A DNA stretch of 64,000 nucleotides from Echinicola pacifica DSM 19836 (GCF_000373245.1 NZ_KB890738.1:920684-984683), one strand, 5' to 3'; counted from the stretch's first letter, positions 1 through 9,320 are shown. The notes: a model not told the origin generated them from the sequence alone. Numbers and translations are program-made.

Positions 1-919
1 CCAATAATAAAATGGGTTTGGTTTGGGTTTCCTCTTTGAATACCTGAAACTGGGCGAGTTTTAGGGCTATGAGAAATGATTTCTGCTGTCCTTGAGAGCC
101 GAATTTTTTGAGAGGGTAGCCATCTATTTCGAAGACAAAATCATCTTTATGAATGCCAGCATTACTGCGTTTGAGGATAAGGTCTTTTTGAAGGCACTGA
201 TGAAAATACTGCTTAAAATCTTCCTTACTGCATTGGCTGGTATAATGGATATCGACGGCCTCTCTTTGCCCAGAGATCTCTTTATAGTGATTAAGCAGCA
301 GGGGCTTATATTTTTCTATAAAGCGGTATCGGTCTTCATATATGGCCATGGATAGCTGGATTAATTCTTGGTCATAAGGCTCCAGCAGGGCCCTGTCCAG
401 CCGATCCTGCTCTGCAAAGCGCTTGATTAGGGCATTGCGTTGTTTTAGAAAATGCTGATAGCGCACAAGTTTTTGCAGGTAATTTTTGTCCAGTTGTGAT
501 AAGATACTGTCAAAAAACTTTCGGCGTTCCTCGCTACCTTCTTTGACGAGGGAGGTGTCATCGGGGGCGATTAGGACCACGGGCAGCAAGCCGATATGCT
601 CACTTAGCTTATCATAGGCCTTTCCGTTTAGTAGGACTTGTTTTTTCTTTCTAGGCTCAAGGATAACTTGTATTTCTAGGTCTTTTTCGTTTTTGTCAAA
701 TAGTCCTTTGAGGGAAAAGAACTGCTGGTCATGCTGAATATTAAGGCTATCTATTGGGTTAAAAGCACTTTTAGTAAGACTAAGGTAGTATATTGCATCC
801 AGCAAATTGGTTTTACCACTTCCATTAATACCGAGAAAGCAATTAATTTCCTGACTGAAGGAAGTTAGGGCTTTAGGGTAATTTTTGAATTGGATTAACT
901 GTAATTGCTTCAGATGCAT
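1..919 (-). CDS. recF: DNA replication/repair protein RecF (partial, C-terminus beyond left edge)
   Basis: The reverse strand is open from an ATG at 919 to the left edge, giving about 306 residues without a stop. It starts MHLKQLQLIQFKNYPKAL and carries a Walker A motif GINGSGKT at residues 30-37 followed by NLLDAIYYL, the arrangement of the RecF/SMC-type ATPase head. RecF binds gapped DNA with RecO and RecR and helps load RecA at stalled forks. The last visible part includes the GSQGQQKSFLIALKLAQ region, equivalent to the RecF ABC signature. The terminal Walker B and D-loop lie outside the window. It is transcribed divergently from the pyruvate dehydrogenase gene across a gap of about 160 bp. 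Identification is firm. The true stop cannot be seen. Confidence 0.95.
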   Translation of the reverse strand, partial: MHLKQLQLIQFKNYPKALTSFSQEINCFLGINGSGKTNLLDAIYYLSLTKSAFNPIDSLNIQHDQQFFSLKGLFDKNEKDLEIQVILEPRKKKQVLLNGKAYDKLSEHIGLLPVVLIAPDDTSLVKEGSEERRKFFDSILSQLDKNYLQKLVRYQHFLKQRNALIKRFAEQDRLDRALLEPYDQELIQLSMAIYEDRYRFIEKYKPLLLNHYKEISGQREAVDIHYTSQCSKEDFKQYFHQCLQKDLILKRSNAGIHKDDFVFEIDGYPLKKFGSQGQQKSFLIALKLAQFQVFKEETQTKPILLL

Positions 920-1010
920 AAAAGGTCAGGTATAATGACCCTACAAATATTGTAATCAAAGGGCTAAAATCATGGTAAAGGGGTAAATTATTTGCAGACT
1001 TCCAAAAGCC

Positions 1011-1042
1011 TTTGCTAATCAGTGAATACTTATTTATATTTG
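1011..1042 (+). promoter_or_regulatory. Bacteroidota-type promoter upstream of the pyruvate dehydrogenase E1 alpha gene
   Basis: TTTG at 1011-1014 is followed by a 20-nt spacer and TATATTTG at 1035-1042. This matches the Bacteroidota primary sigma factor consensus (TTTG, 19-21 nt, TANNTTTG). The start codon lies 34 nt downstream. Confidence 0.7.
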
Positions 1043-1076
1043 AGCCCCGAAAAATGCATATTTTATAGATAACGAT

Positions 1077-2099
1077 ATGGCGAAAAATAGTTCGACGACC
1101 ACTAAATCCAAAGTAAAATACTCCAAAGACACCTATACCTTCTGGTATGAGAGCATGTTGCTCATGAGGAGATTTGAAGAAAAGGCAGGCCAGCTTTATG
1201 GCCAGCAGAAGATCCGCGGTTTCTGTCACCTGTACATTGGACAGGAGGCTTGTGCAGCTGGAGCGATCTCTGCATTAGACAAGGACGACAAATGGATCAC
1301 TGCCTACCGTGACCATGCTCATCCACTAGGATTGGGCACCGATCCGGGTGCAATTATGGCGGAGCTTTATGGCAAAGCCACCGGAACTACCAAAGGAAAA
1401 GGTGGATCCATGCACATATTTGATAAAGAAAGAAACTTCATGGGCGGCCATGGTATCGTGGGTGCTCAGGTGCCTATGGGCTTGGGTATCGGCTTTGCGG
1501 AGAAATTTAAAGGTACCAAGAGTCTTTGCATCTGCCATATGGGTGATGGTGCTGTAAGACAGGGTGCTGTACATGAGTCCTTTAACCTGGCCATGCTGTA
1601 CAAGACCCCCGTAATCTTTGTGATCGAAAACAACGGTTATGCAATGGGTACCTCTGTGAAGCGTTCCTCAAATGTGGATGACCTGTCCACCTTGGGAGAA
1701 TCTTACGATATGCCTTCTTTTGCTGTGGATGGTATGAATGTGGAGGCGGTGCATGAAGCAGTCGCTGAAGCTGCCGAAAGAGCAAGAAGCGGTGAAGGTC
1801 CTACCTTGCTGGAAGTGAGAACCTACAGATATAAAGGTCACTCCATGTCTGATCCTCAGAAATACCGTACCCGTGAGGAGGTAGAGGAGTATAAGTCTAA
1901 AGATCCTATCGAGCAGGTGAAGAAGACGATTATGGACAATCAAATTCTGACTGAAGAAGAGATCAAGGAAATCGATGCCAAAGTGAAGAAGCAAGTGGCT
2001 GATGCCGTTAAATTCGCGGAGGAATCTCCTTGGCCTGACGGACAAAAAGCATTTGAAGATGTATATACCCAGGAAGATTATCCATTCGTAATGGACTAA
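1077..2099 (+). CDS. pdhA: pyruvate dehydrogenase (acetyl-transferring) E1 component, alpha subunit
   Basis: This 340-residue protein is the alpha subunit of a heterotetrameric E1. It uses thiamine diphosphate to decarboxylate pyruvate and pass the acetyl group to the lipoyl E2, feeding acetyl-CoA to the TCA cycle. The thiamine-diphosphate motif is visible: GDG at residues 156-158 and NN at 185-186, in the usual spacing. The segment RYKGHSMSDPQKYR near residue 250 corresponds to the conserved loop of E1 alpha proteins. Length is typical. The beta subunit and E2 are not adjacent, so the complex is encoded at more than one place, as is common in Bacteroidota. A branched-chain 2-oxoacid E1 alpha is the main alternative, but the sequence looks more like PdhA. 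A strong terminator follows directly, so the gene is probably monocistronic. Confidence 0.93.
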   Translation: MAKNSSTTTKSKVKYSKDTYTFWYESMLLMRRFEEKAGQLYGQQKIRGFCHLYIGQEACAAGAISALDKDDKWITAYRDHAHPLGLGTDPGAIMAELYGKATGTTKGKGGSMHIFDKERNFMGGHGIVGAQVPMGLGIGFAEKFKGTKSLCICHMGDGAVRQGAVHESFNLAMLYKTPVIFVIENNGYAMGTSVKRSSNVDDLSTLGESYDMPSFAVDGMNVEAVHEAVAEAAERARSGEGPTLLEVRTYRYKGHSMSDPQKYRTREEVEEYKSKDPIEQVKKTIMDNQILTEEEIKEIDAKVKKQVADAVKFAEESPWPDGQKAFEDVYTQEDYPFVMD

Positions 2100-2122
2100 T
2101 TACTTTCAGAAACATACTATTT

Positions 2123-2169
2123 AAGGTCAAGGACCGCAGAAATAATGCTCTGCACCTTGACCTTTTTTT
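2123..2169 (+). terminator. Rho-independent terminator after pdhA
   Basis: The 10-bp stem AAGGTCAAGG (2123-2132) / CCTTGACCTT (2155-2164) has an inner GCAGA/TCTGC pairing and is followed by a run of T. It lies 23 bp after the pdhA stop. Confidence 0.9.
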
Positions 2170-2499
2170 ATTGTACCCATTATTTTTTGCCTTAATTATT
2201 CCCTCGTGGTCTTGAATTATCTTTGACCATAAAAGGGCTGACACCTAGTCTATTTATATATTATAGTCTCATATTGTCAGAGAGCAGTAGTAGATTTAGC
2301 CTAAAGCCCTTATAGCCATGAAGGTAGGGAGGACTTTGTGCTGCTTGCTAAGTTTCTCAGAATTAGAGACTCAGCGATCTATCTGCCCTGTTTTGGACCC
2401 TCTGGGCTTATCTGAATAAAAGTGCTATTCTCCAAAAAATTAAAAGGTTTTGTTATTATATGAAACATAATCTATATTTGCGACTGAAATTTTATAAGA
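2170..2499. other. intergenic region between pdhA and the TPR gene
   Basis: About 330 bp with no supportable reading frame or RNA gene. The right end carries the promoter listed separately at 2449-2480; nothing else is recognised. Confidence 0.6.
2449..2480 (+). promoter_or_regulatory. Bacteroidota-type promoter for the TPR/ribH region
   Basis: TTTG at 2449-2452, a 20-nt spacer and TATATTTG at 2473-2480 form a near-perfect match to the Bacteroidota housekeeping promoter. The start codon at 2500 is 19 nt further on. Confidence 0.75.
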
Positions 2500-3219
2500 A
2501 TGGCAAAGAAAGAGATATCAAAAGGAGCTTCTCATGATCAACATGAGCACGAACTTTTAGAAAACCCCGAAGCAATTAGGGAATCACTAGGAAAAGGTGA
2601 AGCTTTTCTAAAAAAGAACTCACGGATCGTTGGAGGACTCATCATAGCGGCTATCGTTATTATTGCTGGGGTGTTATTTTTCCAGTTTAATAATGCGAAT
2701 AAAGACAAGCAAGCTCAGGCTGACATGTTTCAGGCCGTATATTATTTTGAGCAAGACAGTTTAAGCCTAGCCATGGAAGGCGACGGTGTAAATGAAGGCT
2801 TCCTTGAGATCATTGAGGAGTATAGCGGAACCAATTCTGCTAACCTTGCGCATTATTATACAGGAGCTATTTATCTCGCAGAAGGTGAGTACCAAAAAGC
2901 TGTAGATCACTTAAGGAAATTTTCTGCCGATGATTTCTTCGTTCAAGCCAAAGCATTTTCCTTATTGGGAGATGCTCATATGGAACTTGGAGAAACTAGC
3001 GAAGCCATCAGAGCTTACGAAAAGGCAGTTGATTATAAGGAAAACAAATTCTTTACTCCAATGTATCTAAACAAACTTGCTATTGCTTTCGAAAAGGCAG
3101 GCGAGCTTGATAATGCTATAGAGGCTTACGATATTATTGAGAAGAAATATCCTGAATCATACGAATTTACCTTTGCGCGAAAGCACAAAGCGCGCTTGGA
3201 GGGCCTTGCTTCTAAGTAA
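2500..3219 (+). CDS. membrane-anchored tetratricopeptide repeat protein
   Basis: The 239-residue protein has a hydrophilic, acidic N-terminus, one membrane segment at about residues 43-62 (GGLIIAAIVIIAGVLFF) and a C-terminal helical-repeat region. TPR-like pairs are visible around residues 120-225, for example YTGAIYLAEGEYQKAVDHL and YEKAVDYKE. The layout resembles the YfgM/ancillary SecYEG TPR family: a short cytosolic tail, one transmembrane helix and an extracytoplasmic TPR domain. A role as a periplasmic chaperone-like or scaffold protein is therefore possible but not proven. It sits just upstream of ribH, separated by a terminator-like hairpin, an arrangement that I recall from other Bacteroidota. 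Confidence 0.8.
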   Translation: MAKKEISKGASHDQHEHELLENPEAIRESLGKGEAFLKKNSRIVGGLIIAAIVIIAGVLFFQFNNANKDKQAQADMFQAVYYFEQDSLSLAMEGDGVNEGFLEIIEEYSGTNSANLAHYYTGAIYLAEGEYQKAVDHLRKFSADDFFVQAKAFSLLGDAHMELGETSEAIRAYEKAVDYKENKFFTPMYLNKLAIAFEKAGELDNAIEAYDIIEKKYPESYEFTFARKHKARLEGLASK

Positions 3220-3243
3220 TGTTTTGTGATATACAACATTAAG

Positions 3244-3280
3244 AAGAGTAAGGCCAAAATGGTCTTGCTCTTTTTTTTTA
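3244..3280 (+). terminator. Rho-independent terminator after the TPR gene
   Basis: The stem 3244-3255 / 3261-3272 (AAGAGTAAGGCC with GGTCTTGCTCTT, two G-T wobbles) has a 5-nt loop and a long T run. It separates the TPR gene from ribH. Confidence 0.85.
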
Positions 3281-3312
3281 CCATTTTAACTTACCTATTA
3301 ACTCCATAACAC

Positions 3313-3789
3313 ATGGCAACATCATTAAAAAACCTAAGTCAGCACTCCGATAAGAATATTTCAGATATCAGCAAGAAGAGGTTTGGTATTGTGGTTTCGG
3401 AATGGAACGAGGAAGTGACCGAGTCCCTATATGAAGGAGCCTTGGAGACGCTTTTGGCACATGGTGCCAAGAAAGAAAATATATATAGAAAGAATGTTCC
3501 TGGCTCATTTGAATTGTCCCTCGGGGGACAAAGGATGGCTGAGGTGGAGGAGATCGATGCAGTGATCTGCCTTGGATGTGTGATCCAGGGAGAAACGCGT
3601 CACTTTGACTTCATCTGCGATGCGGTAGCGCATGGCATCACCCAAGTAGGACTAAAATACAATAAGCCCGTTATTTTTGGCGTGCTAACGCCAGAAAATC
3701 AGCAGCAGGCGCTAGACCGTGCAGGAGGGAAGCATGGCAATAAAGGTGACGAAGCAGCGATCACCGCCGTGAAGATGCTGGGCTTCTGA
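3313..3789 (+). CDS. ribH: 6,7-dimethyl-8-ribityllumazine synthase
   Basis: Lumazine synthase condenses 5-amino-6-ribitylaminouracil with 3,4-dihydroxybutanone 4-phosphate in the penultimate step of riboflavin synthesis. The 158-residue protein has the family pattern: FGIVVSEWNEEVT at about residue 24 (substrate-contacting aromatic W31), VPGSFELS at 62-69, and GCVIQGETRHFDFICDAV at about 88-105 with the catalytic His at residue 97. The C-terminal NKGDEAAITAVKML is also typical. The N-terminal 20 residues are a polar extension common in Bacteroidota members. No FMN riboswitch is visible upstream and no other rib genes adjoin, so the gene appears to stand apart from the rest of the riboflavin pathway. 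Confidence 0.97.
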   Translation: MATSLKNLSQHSDKNISDISKKRFGIVVSEWNEEVTESLYEGALETLLAHGAKKENIYRKNVPGSFELSLGGQRMAEVEEIDAVICLGCVIQGETRHFDFICDAVAHGITQVGLKYNKPVIFGVLTPENQQQALDRAGGKHGNKGDEAAITAVKMLGF

Positions 3790-3832
3790 TCAATCCACAA
3801 TAATTAACCATTAACATACATCCATCAAGCAC

Positions 3833-5152
3833 ATGAAAATCATGAAATTTGGGGGAACCTCAGTAGGGAAGCCCGAAAGAATGCATCAGGTGAAAGACCT
3901 GATTACTAGAGATAACCAACGTAAAATTGTAGTACTTTCTGCCCTTTCCGGCACCACCAATGCCCTGGTGGGAATAGGTGATGCCTTGGCAGAAGGCAAA
4001 AAAGACCTCGCCAAAGAGCGTATAGATGCTCTCCATGCACACTATTTGGACTTTTATAAAGAGCTATTGCAGTCTGATGCGGGACGAAGCAAAGCCGAAA
4101 AAATCATTAAAGAGCATTTTGAGTTCCTAAATATTATCCTCAAAATCTCCTTCAACGAAGCCATCAATAGGGATATCCTGGCTCAGGGAGAATTGCTCTC
4201 TACCAAGCTATTTTATACTCTACTGGAAGAAAAAGACGTTCCAGCAGTGTTCCTGCCAGCATTGGAATATATGAGCATAGACGAAAACGGAGAGCCTGAA
4301 TTAGGAAAAATCTCTGATCGCCTGAAGACTATTCTGAAGAATTATGAGAAGGAAACTGTTTTCGTAACCCAGGGCTATATCTGCAAGAATCACCGACATG
4401 AGGTGGATAACCTTAAGCGTGGCGGAAGTGATTATACTGCCTCCCTGATCGGCGCGGCGATCAAAGCCAGCGTGATTGAGATCTGGACAGATATCGATGG
4501 GATGCATAATAATGACCCTAGAGTGGTGGATAGAACTCGGCCAATTGCTGAGATGTCATTTGACGAGGCTGCGGAGCTTGCTTATTTTGGTGCTAAGATC
4601 CTCCATCCTGCCTCCATCTGGCCCGCCCAAACTTATAATGTACCTGTACGCCTGCTAAACACCATGCAGCCGGAAGCAGCCGGAACGACCATCACCGCAG
4701 AGGAAACCGGCGTTGGCGTAAAGGCCATTGCCGCCAAAGATGGAATCATCGCCGTAAAAATCAAGTCCAGCAGAATGCTCCTTGCTTATGGCTTCCTAAG
4801 AAAAGTATTTGAGATATTTGAGAAGTATAAGACTCCTATCGATATGATCACTACCTCTGAGGTGGCGGTGTCGGTGACTATAGACGATGATACCCACCTC
4901 AAGGAAATCACTGCCGAACTGGATAAATTTGGTAGTACTGAGCTCGATTATAACCAATCGATCATCTGTGTGGCGGGAAATATGATCGCCGAAAACACTG
5001 GAATGATCAGAGACGTGGTAGTCGCCCTAGGTGATTTCCCCGTTCGGATGGTCTCTTACGGAGGAAGTAAAAATAATGTGTCCATACTAGTGGATACCAA
5101 ATATAAAAATGAAGCCTTGCAGCGCCTCAATGATGAGCTGTTCCAATGGTAA
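3833..5152 (+). CDS. lysC: aspartate kinase
   Basis: Phosphorylates aspartate at the head of the lysine, methionine and threonine pathways. The 439-residue monofunctional protein begins with KFGGTSVG at residues 5-12 (ATP/aspartate site) and has the WTDIDGMHNNDPR nucleotide-binding segment at about 218-230. The C-terminal third, from about residue 295, contains the tandem ACT-like regulatory region (GIIAVKIKSS..., SIICVAGNM...). No homoserine dehydrogenase domain is fused. The ribH gene ends 43 bp upstream and the two may share a transcript. A strong terminator follows. Whether lysine or threonine is the feedback inhibitor cannot be told from sequence alone, so the symbol is conventional. Confidence 0.93.
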   Translation: MKIMKFGGTSVGKPERMHQVKDLITRDNQRKIVVLSALSGTTNALVGIGDALAEGKKDLAKERIDALHAHYLDFYKELLQSDAGRSKAEKIIKEHFEFLNIILKISFNEAINRDILAQGELLSTKLFYTLLEEKDVPAVFLPALEYMSIDENGEPELGKISDRLKTILKNYEKETVFVTQGYICKNHRHEVDNLKRGGSDYTASLIGAAIKASVIEIWTDIDGMHNNDPRVVDRTRPIAEMSFDEAAELAYFGAKILHPASIWPAQTYNVPVRLLNTMQPEAAGTTITAEETGVGVKAIAAKDGIIAVKIKSSRMLLAYGFLRKVFEIFEKYKTPIDMITTSEVAVSVTIDDDTHLKEITAELDKFGSTELDYNQSIICVAGNMIAENTGMIRDVVVALGDFPVRMVSYGGSKNNVSILVDTKYKNEALQRLNDELFQW

Positions 5153-5159
5153 ACAATCT

Positions 5160-5190
5160 ATGCCACCTGCAATCGCAGGTGGCATTTTGA
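5160..5190 (+). terminator. Rho-independent terminator after aspartate kinase
   Basis: Perfect 11-bp stem ATGCCACCTGC (5160-5170) / GCAGGTGGCAT (5175-5185) with an AATC loop and a T-rich tail, starting 8 bp after the stop codon. Confidence 0.9.
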
Positions 5191-5275
5191 TTTTTAGTAG
5201 CAACAACTTTTTTTGATGGATCACCAAGGCTATAGATTTACTTAGTATTTTCGCTAAACGCTATACTTCTCTATC

Positions 5276-7012
5276 ATGATATCAAAGACATCCGCACTTC
5301 TTCTTAGTTTTATCGCCTTATGTTATGGCAGCTTCGCTCAGGAAAAATATCCTACAGCATTTGAAAATTCTGGGGGCTTGGAAACCGCCACTTATGAGGA
5401 AGTCATAGATTTTTATAATAACCTCGCAGAAGATTATGAGTCCATCAAGGTTCTCACTAAAGGCCCTACCGATAGTGGGGAACCCCTTCACCTGGTGATT
5501 TATGATCCAAATGGTGACTTCGAGCCTGTGCAGTGGAAGAAGGAGCAGCGTTTAGTGGTCCTGGTCAATAATGGGATTCATCCTGGTGAGCCTGCGGGTA
5601 TAGACGCTTCCATGATGTACCTTAGGGATGTGGCCAGCGGCAAGTTGGAGCTTCCAGCCTCGGTGGTCCTGGCCTTTGTGCCAGTGTACAATATAGGTGG
5701 CCATCTCAATCGAAATAACACCACTAGAGTCAATCAGGTAGGTCCCGAAAAATATGGCTTTCGTGGCAACGCTAGGAACTATGACCTTAATCGGGATTTT
5801 ATCAAAACAGACAGCCAAAATTCAGCGAGCTTTCAGGAAATCTTCCAATCCCTGATGCCCCATGTATTTATAGATACCCATACCAGTAATGGGGCCGACT
5901 ATCAGCATGTGATGACCCTGATAGAGACTCAGCATAATATGCTCGGTGGTCAGGCAGGAAAGCTGATGCATGATCGCCTTAGCCCCCTGCTATTCGAAAA
6001 AATGGATGCGGTGGGCTACCCCATGGTCCCCTATGTGAATGTCTGGGGTGGTGTGCCCGAAGACGGCTGGAAGCAGTTTAAAGATTCACCACGATACAGC
6101 AGTGGCTATGCCTCGCTCTTTCATACCATCAGCTATGTGCCAGAGGCTCATATGCTGAAATCGTACCAGCAGCGTGTAGAGGCCACTTACTCCTTATTGG
6201 AGGCCTTTGGGGCCGCTTATACGGTCCTTGGTGATGAGCTTGTAAATGCGGTGGAGCAAGACCGTGCGCAAGCAGGTGCTCAGCAGGAATTTGGTCTTAA
6301 TTATAGTATTGATGAAAATATTTCTGTGAAAATTCCCTTCAAGGGATATAAGTCCGGGTATAAACCCAGCGAAATCTCTGGCCTGGACCGACTTTATTAC
6401 GATAGAAATGAACCTTTCGAAACAGAAGTGGATTTCTATGATAGCTATTTTCCTGAGCTGAAAATCCAGAAGCCAGCCTATTATATTATTGGGCAGGCGT
6501 GGAAAGAGGTCATCGCCAACTTACAGAGGAATCAGGTGAAGATGAAAGTACTGGAAAATGACACTTTGATCAAAGTAAACGCCTACTATATCGAGGATTT
6601 TGAGACGCGGGATATGCCATATGAGGGGCATTACTTGCACTCATCTATCCAGGTGCGCAGTGCCAGTCAGGTGATGGCTTTTCGGAAAGGGGACCTTCTG
6701 ATTCCTACAGATCAGCAGGCTATAGGATATATCATAGAAGTACTGGAGCCGCAGGGGGAGGACAGTTTCTTTGCGTGGAATTATTTTGATGCCATTTTGC
6801 AGTCCAAGGAGGGCTTTTCCCCTTATGTGTTTGAGGACTTGGCGGCGAATTATTTGGCGCAAAACCCAGGCCTTAAGGAAGTCCTGGAGCAGAAGAAAGC
6901 AAGTGATCCAGACTTTGCTGCAGATGGATATGCGCAGCTTAGCTGGGTGTATCAGCATTCTCCATGGAGAGAAAGGGAATATCGCCGGTATCCGGTAGTT
7001 AGAATCGACTAG
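5276..7012 (+). CDS. secreted M14-family zinc carboxypeptidase
   Basis: The 578-residue protein starts with a signal peptide (LLLSFIALCYGSFAQ, cleavage near residue 21). The metallocarboxypeptidase zinc ligands are visible as HPGE (H102, E105) and DTHTSNG (H202). The substrate-binding DLNRDF (R173) precedes the second ligand. SYVPEAHML supplies a candidate catalytic Glu near residue 290. The last 270 residues form an accessory region without a motif that I recognise. It is probably exported and removes C-terminal residues from peptides or works on modified peptides. Substrate is unknown. The next gene begins 10 bp downstream, so they form an operon. Confidence 0.88.
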   Translation: MISKTSALLLSFIALCYGSFAQEKYPTAFENSGGLETATYEEVIDFYNNLAEDYESIKVLTKGPTDSGEPLHLVIYDPNGDFEPVQWKKEQRLVVLVNNGIHPGEPAGIDASMMYLRDVASGKLELPASVVLAFVPVYNIGGHLNRNNTTRVNQVGPEKYGFRGNARNYDLNRDFIKTDSQNSASFQEIFQSLMPHVFIDTHTSNGADYQHVMTLIETQHNMLGGQAGKLMHDRLSPLLFEKMDAVGYPMVPYVNVWGGVPEDGWKQFKDSPRYSSGYASLFHTISYVPEAHMLKSYQQRVEATYSLLEAFGAAYTVLGDELVNAVEQDRAQAGAQQEFGLNYSIDENISVKIPFKGYKSGYKPSEISGLDRLYYDRNEPFETEVDFYDSYFPELKIQKPAYYIIGQAWKEVIANLQRNQVKMKVLENDTLIKVNAYYIEDFETRDMPYEGHYLHSSIQVRSASQVMAFRKGDLLIPTDQQAIGYIIEVLEPQGEDSFFAWNYFDAILQSKEGFSPYVFEDLAANYLAQNPGLKEVLEQKKASDPDFAADGYAQLSWVYQHSPWREREYRRYPVVRID

Positions 7013-7022
7013 ATAGACTAAT

Positions 7023-7346
7023 ATGAGTAAGGGGAATTTCTTTCATCGGCTTCAAGAGAAATGGAAGCTGAATAGCTTATGGCAGGTGTTTCTGGTCCTG
7101 TTGGCGTTTGCCTGTACAGGCTTAACGGTGCTTTATATCAAGCAGCCAATCTTTGATTTGCTAGGTGTGGATATGAGTACAGGAGGATTTTGGAAGACTT
7201 TCCTTTACCTGCTTTTGGTTTTGCCATTATATCAGGCCATGCTGCTGTTTTATGGTTTTGTATTTGGTCAATTTCATTTTTTCTGGGACAAGGAAAAGAA
7301 ATTCTTCCACCGAATTCGATCGCTATTCATCCACCGAGAAAAGTAG
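7023..7346 (+). CDS. small membrane protein, DUF6787-like
   Basis: A 107-residue protein with two hydrophobic segments at about residues 20-40 (LWQVFLVLLAFACTGLTVL) and 58-88 (FLYLLLVLPLYQAMLLFYGFVFG) and a basic C-terminus (HRIRSLFIHREK). The pattern WKLNSLWQVFLVLLAFA with an aromatic cluster after the second segment recalls the Bacteroidota-restricted DUF6787 family. That assignment is from memory and tentative. Function unknown. It follows the M14 peptidase by 10 bp and is probably co-transcribed with it. Confidence 0.7.
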   Translation: MSKGNFFHRLQEKWKLNSLWQVFLVLLAFACTGLTVLYIKQPIFDLLGVDMSTGGFWKTFLYLLLVLPLYQAMLLFYGFVFGQFHFFWDKEKKFFHRIRSLFIHREK

Positions 7347-7392
7347 TTCGTAAATAGTGAAATCTCAGCCTTTTTATTGAATGATAGGAAGG

Positions 7393-7424
7393 TTGTCATT
7401 TATAAATCAAATCGTGTACATTTG
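7393..7424 (+). promoter_or_regulatory. promoter for the ABC transporter gene
   Basis: TTG at 7393-7395, a 21-nt spacer and TACATTTG at 7417-7424, matching the Bacteroidota consensus. It lies 31 nt upstream of the ATG. Confidence 0.7.
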
Positions 7425-7455
7425 TACCCGCAAATAAATAAGCAGCCCACCCGAT

Positions 7456-9243
7456 ATGGCAAAGAAAAAGAAAGCACTGGAAGCTCACGAAAAGAGGAAG
7501 TTGAATAAGCAGAACCTAGATAAACTATTAGGGATATTTAAATTTGTATTGCCGTATAAGGGGGTATTTGGATTGGGATTAGTGTTCCTATTATTCTCCA
7601 GCCTTACCTTATTGGCCTTCCCCTTTGTGGCGGGCAAGCTCATCGATACGGCACAGGGCAAGGAGTGGATCTTCAACGATATCGATTCCATTGCCATGGT
7701 ATTGATAGGGATATTATTTGTGCAGAGTGTATTTTCGTTTTTTAGAGTATGGCTATTTGCTCAGGTAAGTGAGCGCTCCATGCGGGATGTGCGTACCTCG
7801 CTCTATCGCCGATTGGTGCATCTTCCGATGAGTTTCTTTGACAAGAGACGTACGGGAGAGCTTATCAGCAGGATCACTTCTGATGTGACCTTATTGCAAG
7901 ACACCTTCTCTGTTACCTTAGCCGAGCTGTTCAGGCAGGTTATTACCTTGCTAGCAGGTACGGTATTCTTATTTGTGACCACGCCAAGGCTTACTTTATT
8001 TATGCTGGCCACTTTCCCAGTGCTGGTAATTATCGCTATGGTCTTTGGGAAGTTTATCAGGAAGTTATCCAAGGAGACGCAGGATGAGTTGGCTTCTGCC
8101 AATATCATTGTTGAAGAAACCTTACAATCTATCAGCACCGTGAAGTCCTTTGCCGGGGAGGAATACGAGTCCGCTAGGTATGAGAGAGGGCTTAATAAGG
8201 TGGTAAAGGTAGCTTTGAAGGCGGCCGGATTTAGAGGAGCCTTCATTTCATTTATCATTTTTGCCTTGTTTGGAGGTATAGTGGCGGTGATGTGGTACGG
8301 CGCTATGATGGTGAGCACGGGAGCCATGAGCATTGGTGATCTGGTTTCCTTCGTATTATATACCACATTTATCGGCGGGTCCATTGCCGGCTTAGGAGAT
8401 ATCTATGGGCAGGTGCAGAAGGCGATTGGCTCTTCCGAAAGGGTCTTGGAGATCCTGGAAGAAAAGCCGGAAGAATCTCTCGCAGATTATCAGCAAGCCA
8501 AGATCAAAGGGCAGGTAGGATTCGAAAAAGTAAATTTCAATTATCCTACGCGGCCGGATGCAGTGGTGCTTAAGAACATAAGTTTTAACATTCAACCTGG
8601 CGAGAAGATCGCTTTGGCAGGACATTCAGGTGCTGGGAAATCCACGATTATCCAGCTGCTAATGAAGTTTTATCCAGTGCTGTTAGGAGAGATTACCATA
8701 GATGGAAAACCTATCAATCAATGGAACCTACAGCAGTTGCGTTCTAATATTGGGATCGTTCCTCAGGAAGTGCTGCTGTTTGGGGGGAGCATTCGGGAGA
8801 ATATCGCTTACGCCAAGCAGGATGCCACAGAAGAGGAGATTGTGGAAGCGGCCAAGAAGGCCAATGCATGGCAGTTTATCGCCAAATTCCCCGAAGGTCT
8901 CGATACCCTGGTGGGCGAACGAGGCGTGAAGTTATCTGGTGGGCAGCGTCAGCGTATTGCGATAGCGAGGGCTATTCTTAAGAACCCTTCTATATTGATC
9001 CTGGATGAGGCGACCTCCTCTCTGGATGCAGAGTCGGAATCTCTGGTGCAGGAAGCGCTCGATATATTGATGAAAGATAGGACGACGATTGTCATCGCAC
9101 ATAGGTTGGCGACGATCCGGAAGGTGGACAAGATCTACGTGATGAAAGATGGTGAGATAGTGGAAGAAGGAAGTCACGAGGTGCTTTCTGCTATGGAAGG
9201 TGGCTTCTACGCAAATCTGGTTAAGCTGCAGTTTGCGGATTAA
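7456..9243 (+). CDS. ABC transporter, fused permease and ATP-binding subunit (MsbA/multidrug type)
   Basis: The 595-residue half-transporter begins with a Lys-rich cytosolic tail. A six-helix type I exporter domain follows to about residue 330 (includes SMRDVRTSLYRRLVHLPMSFFDKRRTGELISRI, split here as the coupling-helix region). A nucleotide-binding domain completes it. Walker A GHSGAGKST is at about residue 389, signature LSGGQRQR at about 493, Walker B ILILDEATSSLD at about 512, and the H-loop IAHRLATI follows. It should homodimerise in the inner membrane and export a hydrophobic substrate, which could be a lipid, drug or peptide. The gene stands alone between its own promoter and a terminator, so the context does not name the substrate. 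Confidence 0.9.
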   Translation: MAKKKKALEAHEKRKLNKQNLDKLLGIFKFVLPYKGVFGLGLVFLLFSSLTLLAFPFVAGKLIDTAQGKEWIFNDIDSIAMVLIGILFVQSVFSFFRVWLFAQVSERSMRDVRTSLYRRLVHLPMSFFDKRRTGELISRITSDVTLLQDTFSVTLAELFRQVITLLAGTVFLFVTTPRLTLFMLATFPVLVIIAMVFGKFIRKLSKETQDELASANIIVEETLQSISTVKSFAGEEYESARYERGLNKVVKVALKAAGFRGAFISFIIFALFGGIVAVMWYGAMMVSTGAMSIGDLVSFVLYTTFIGGSIAGLGDIYGQVQKAIGSSERVLEILEEKPEESLADYQQAKIKGQVGFEKVNFNYPTRPDAVVLKNISFNIQPGEKIALAGHSGAGKSTIIQLLMKFYPVLLGEITIDGKPINQWNLQQLRSNIGIVPQEVLLFGGSIRENIAYAKQDATEEEIVEAAKKANAWQFIAKFPEGLDTLVGERGVKLSGGQRQRIAIARAILKNPSILILDEATSSLDAESESLVQEALDILMKDRTTIVIAHRLATIRKVDKIYVMKDGEIVEEGSHEVLSAMEGGFYANLVKLQFAD

Positions 9244-9320
9244 ACTCCAGCATCGTATTCTAAAAATAAATGTATTTATGGGCTAGTAAGCCCAAAAGCA
9301 ATACTATTAAAAACCTGATG

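Noticed and set aside
7803..8384. 193-residue minus-strand open frame within the ABC transporter gene
   Set aside because: It is antisense to the membrane domain of a well-supported gene and its translation has no family features. It is a by-product of codon bias.
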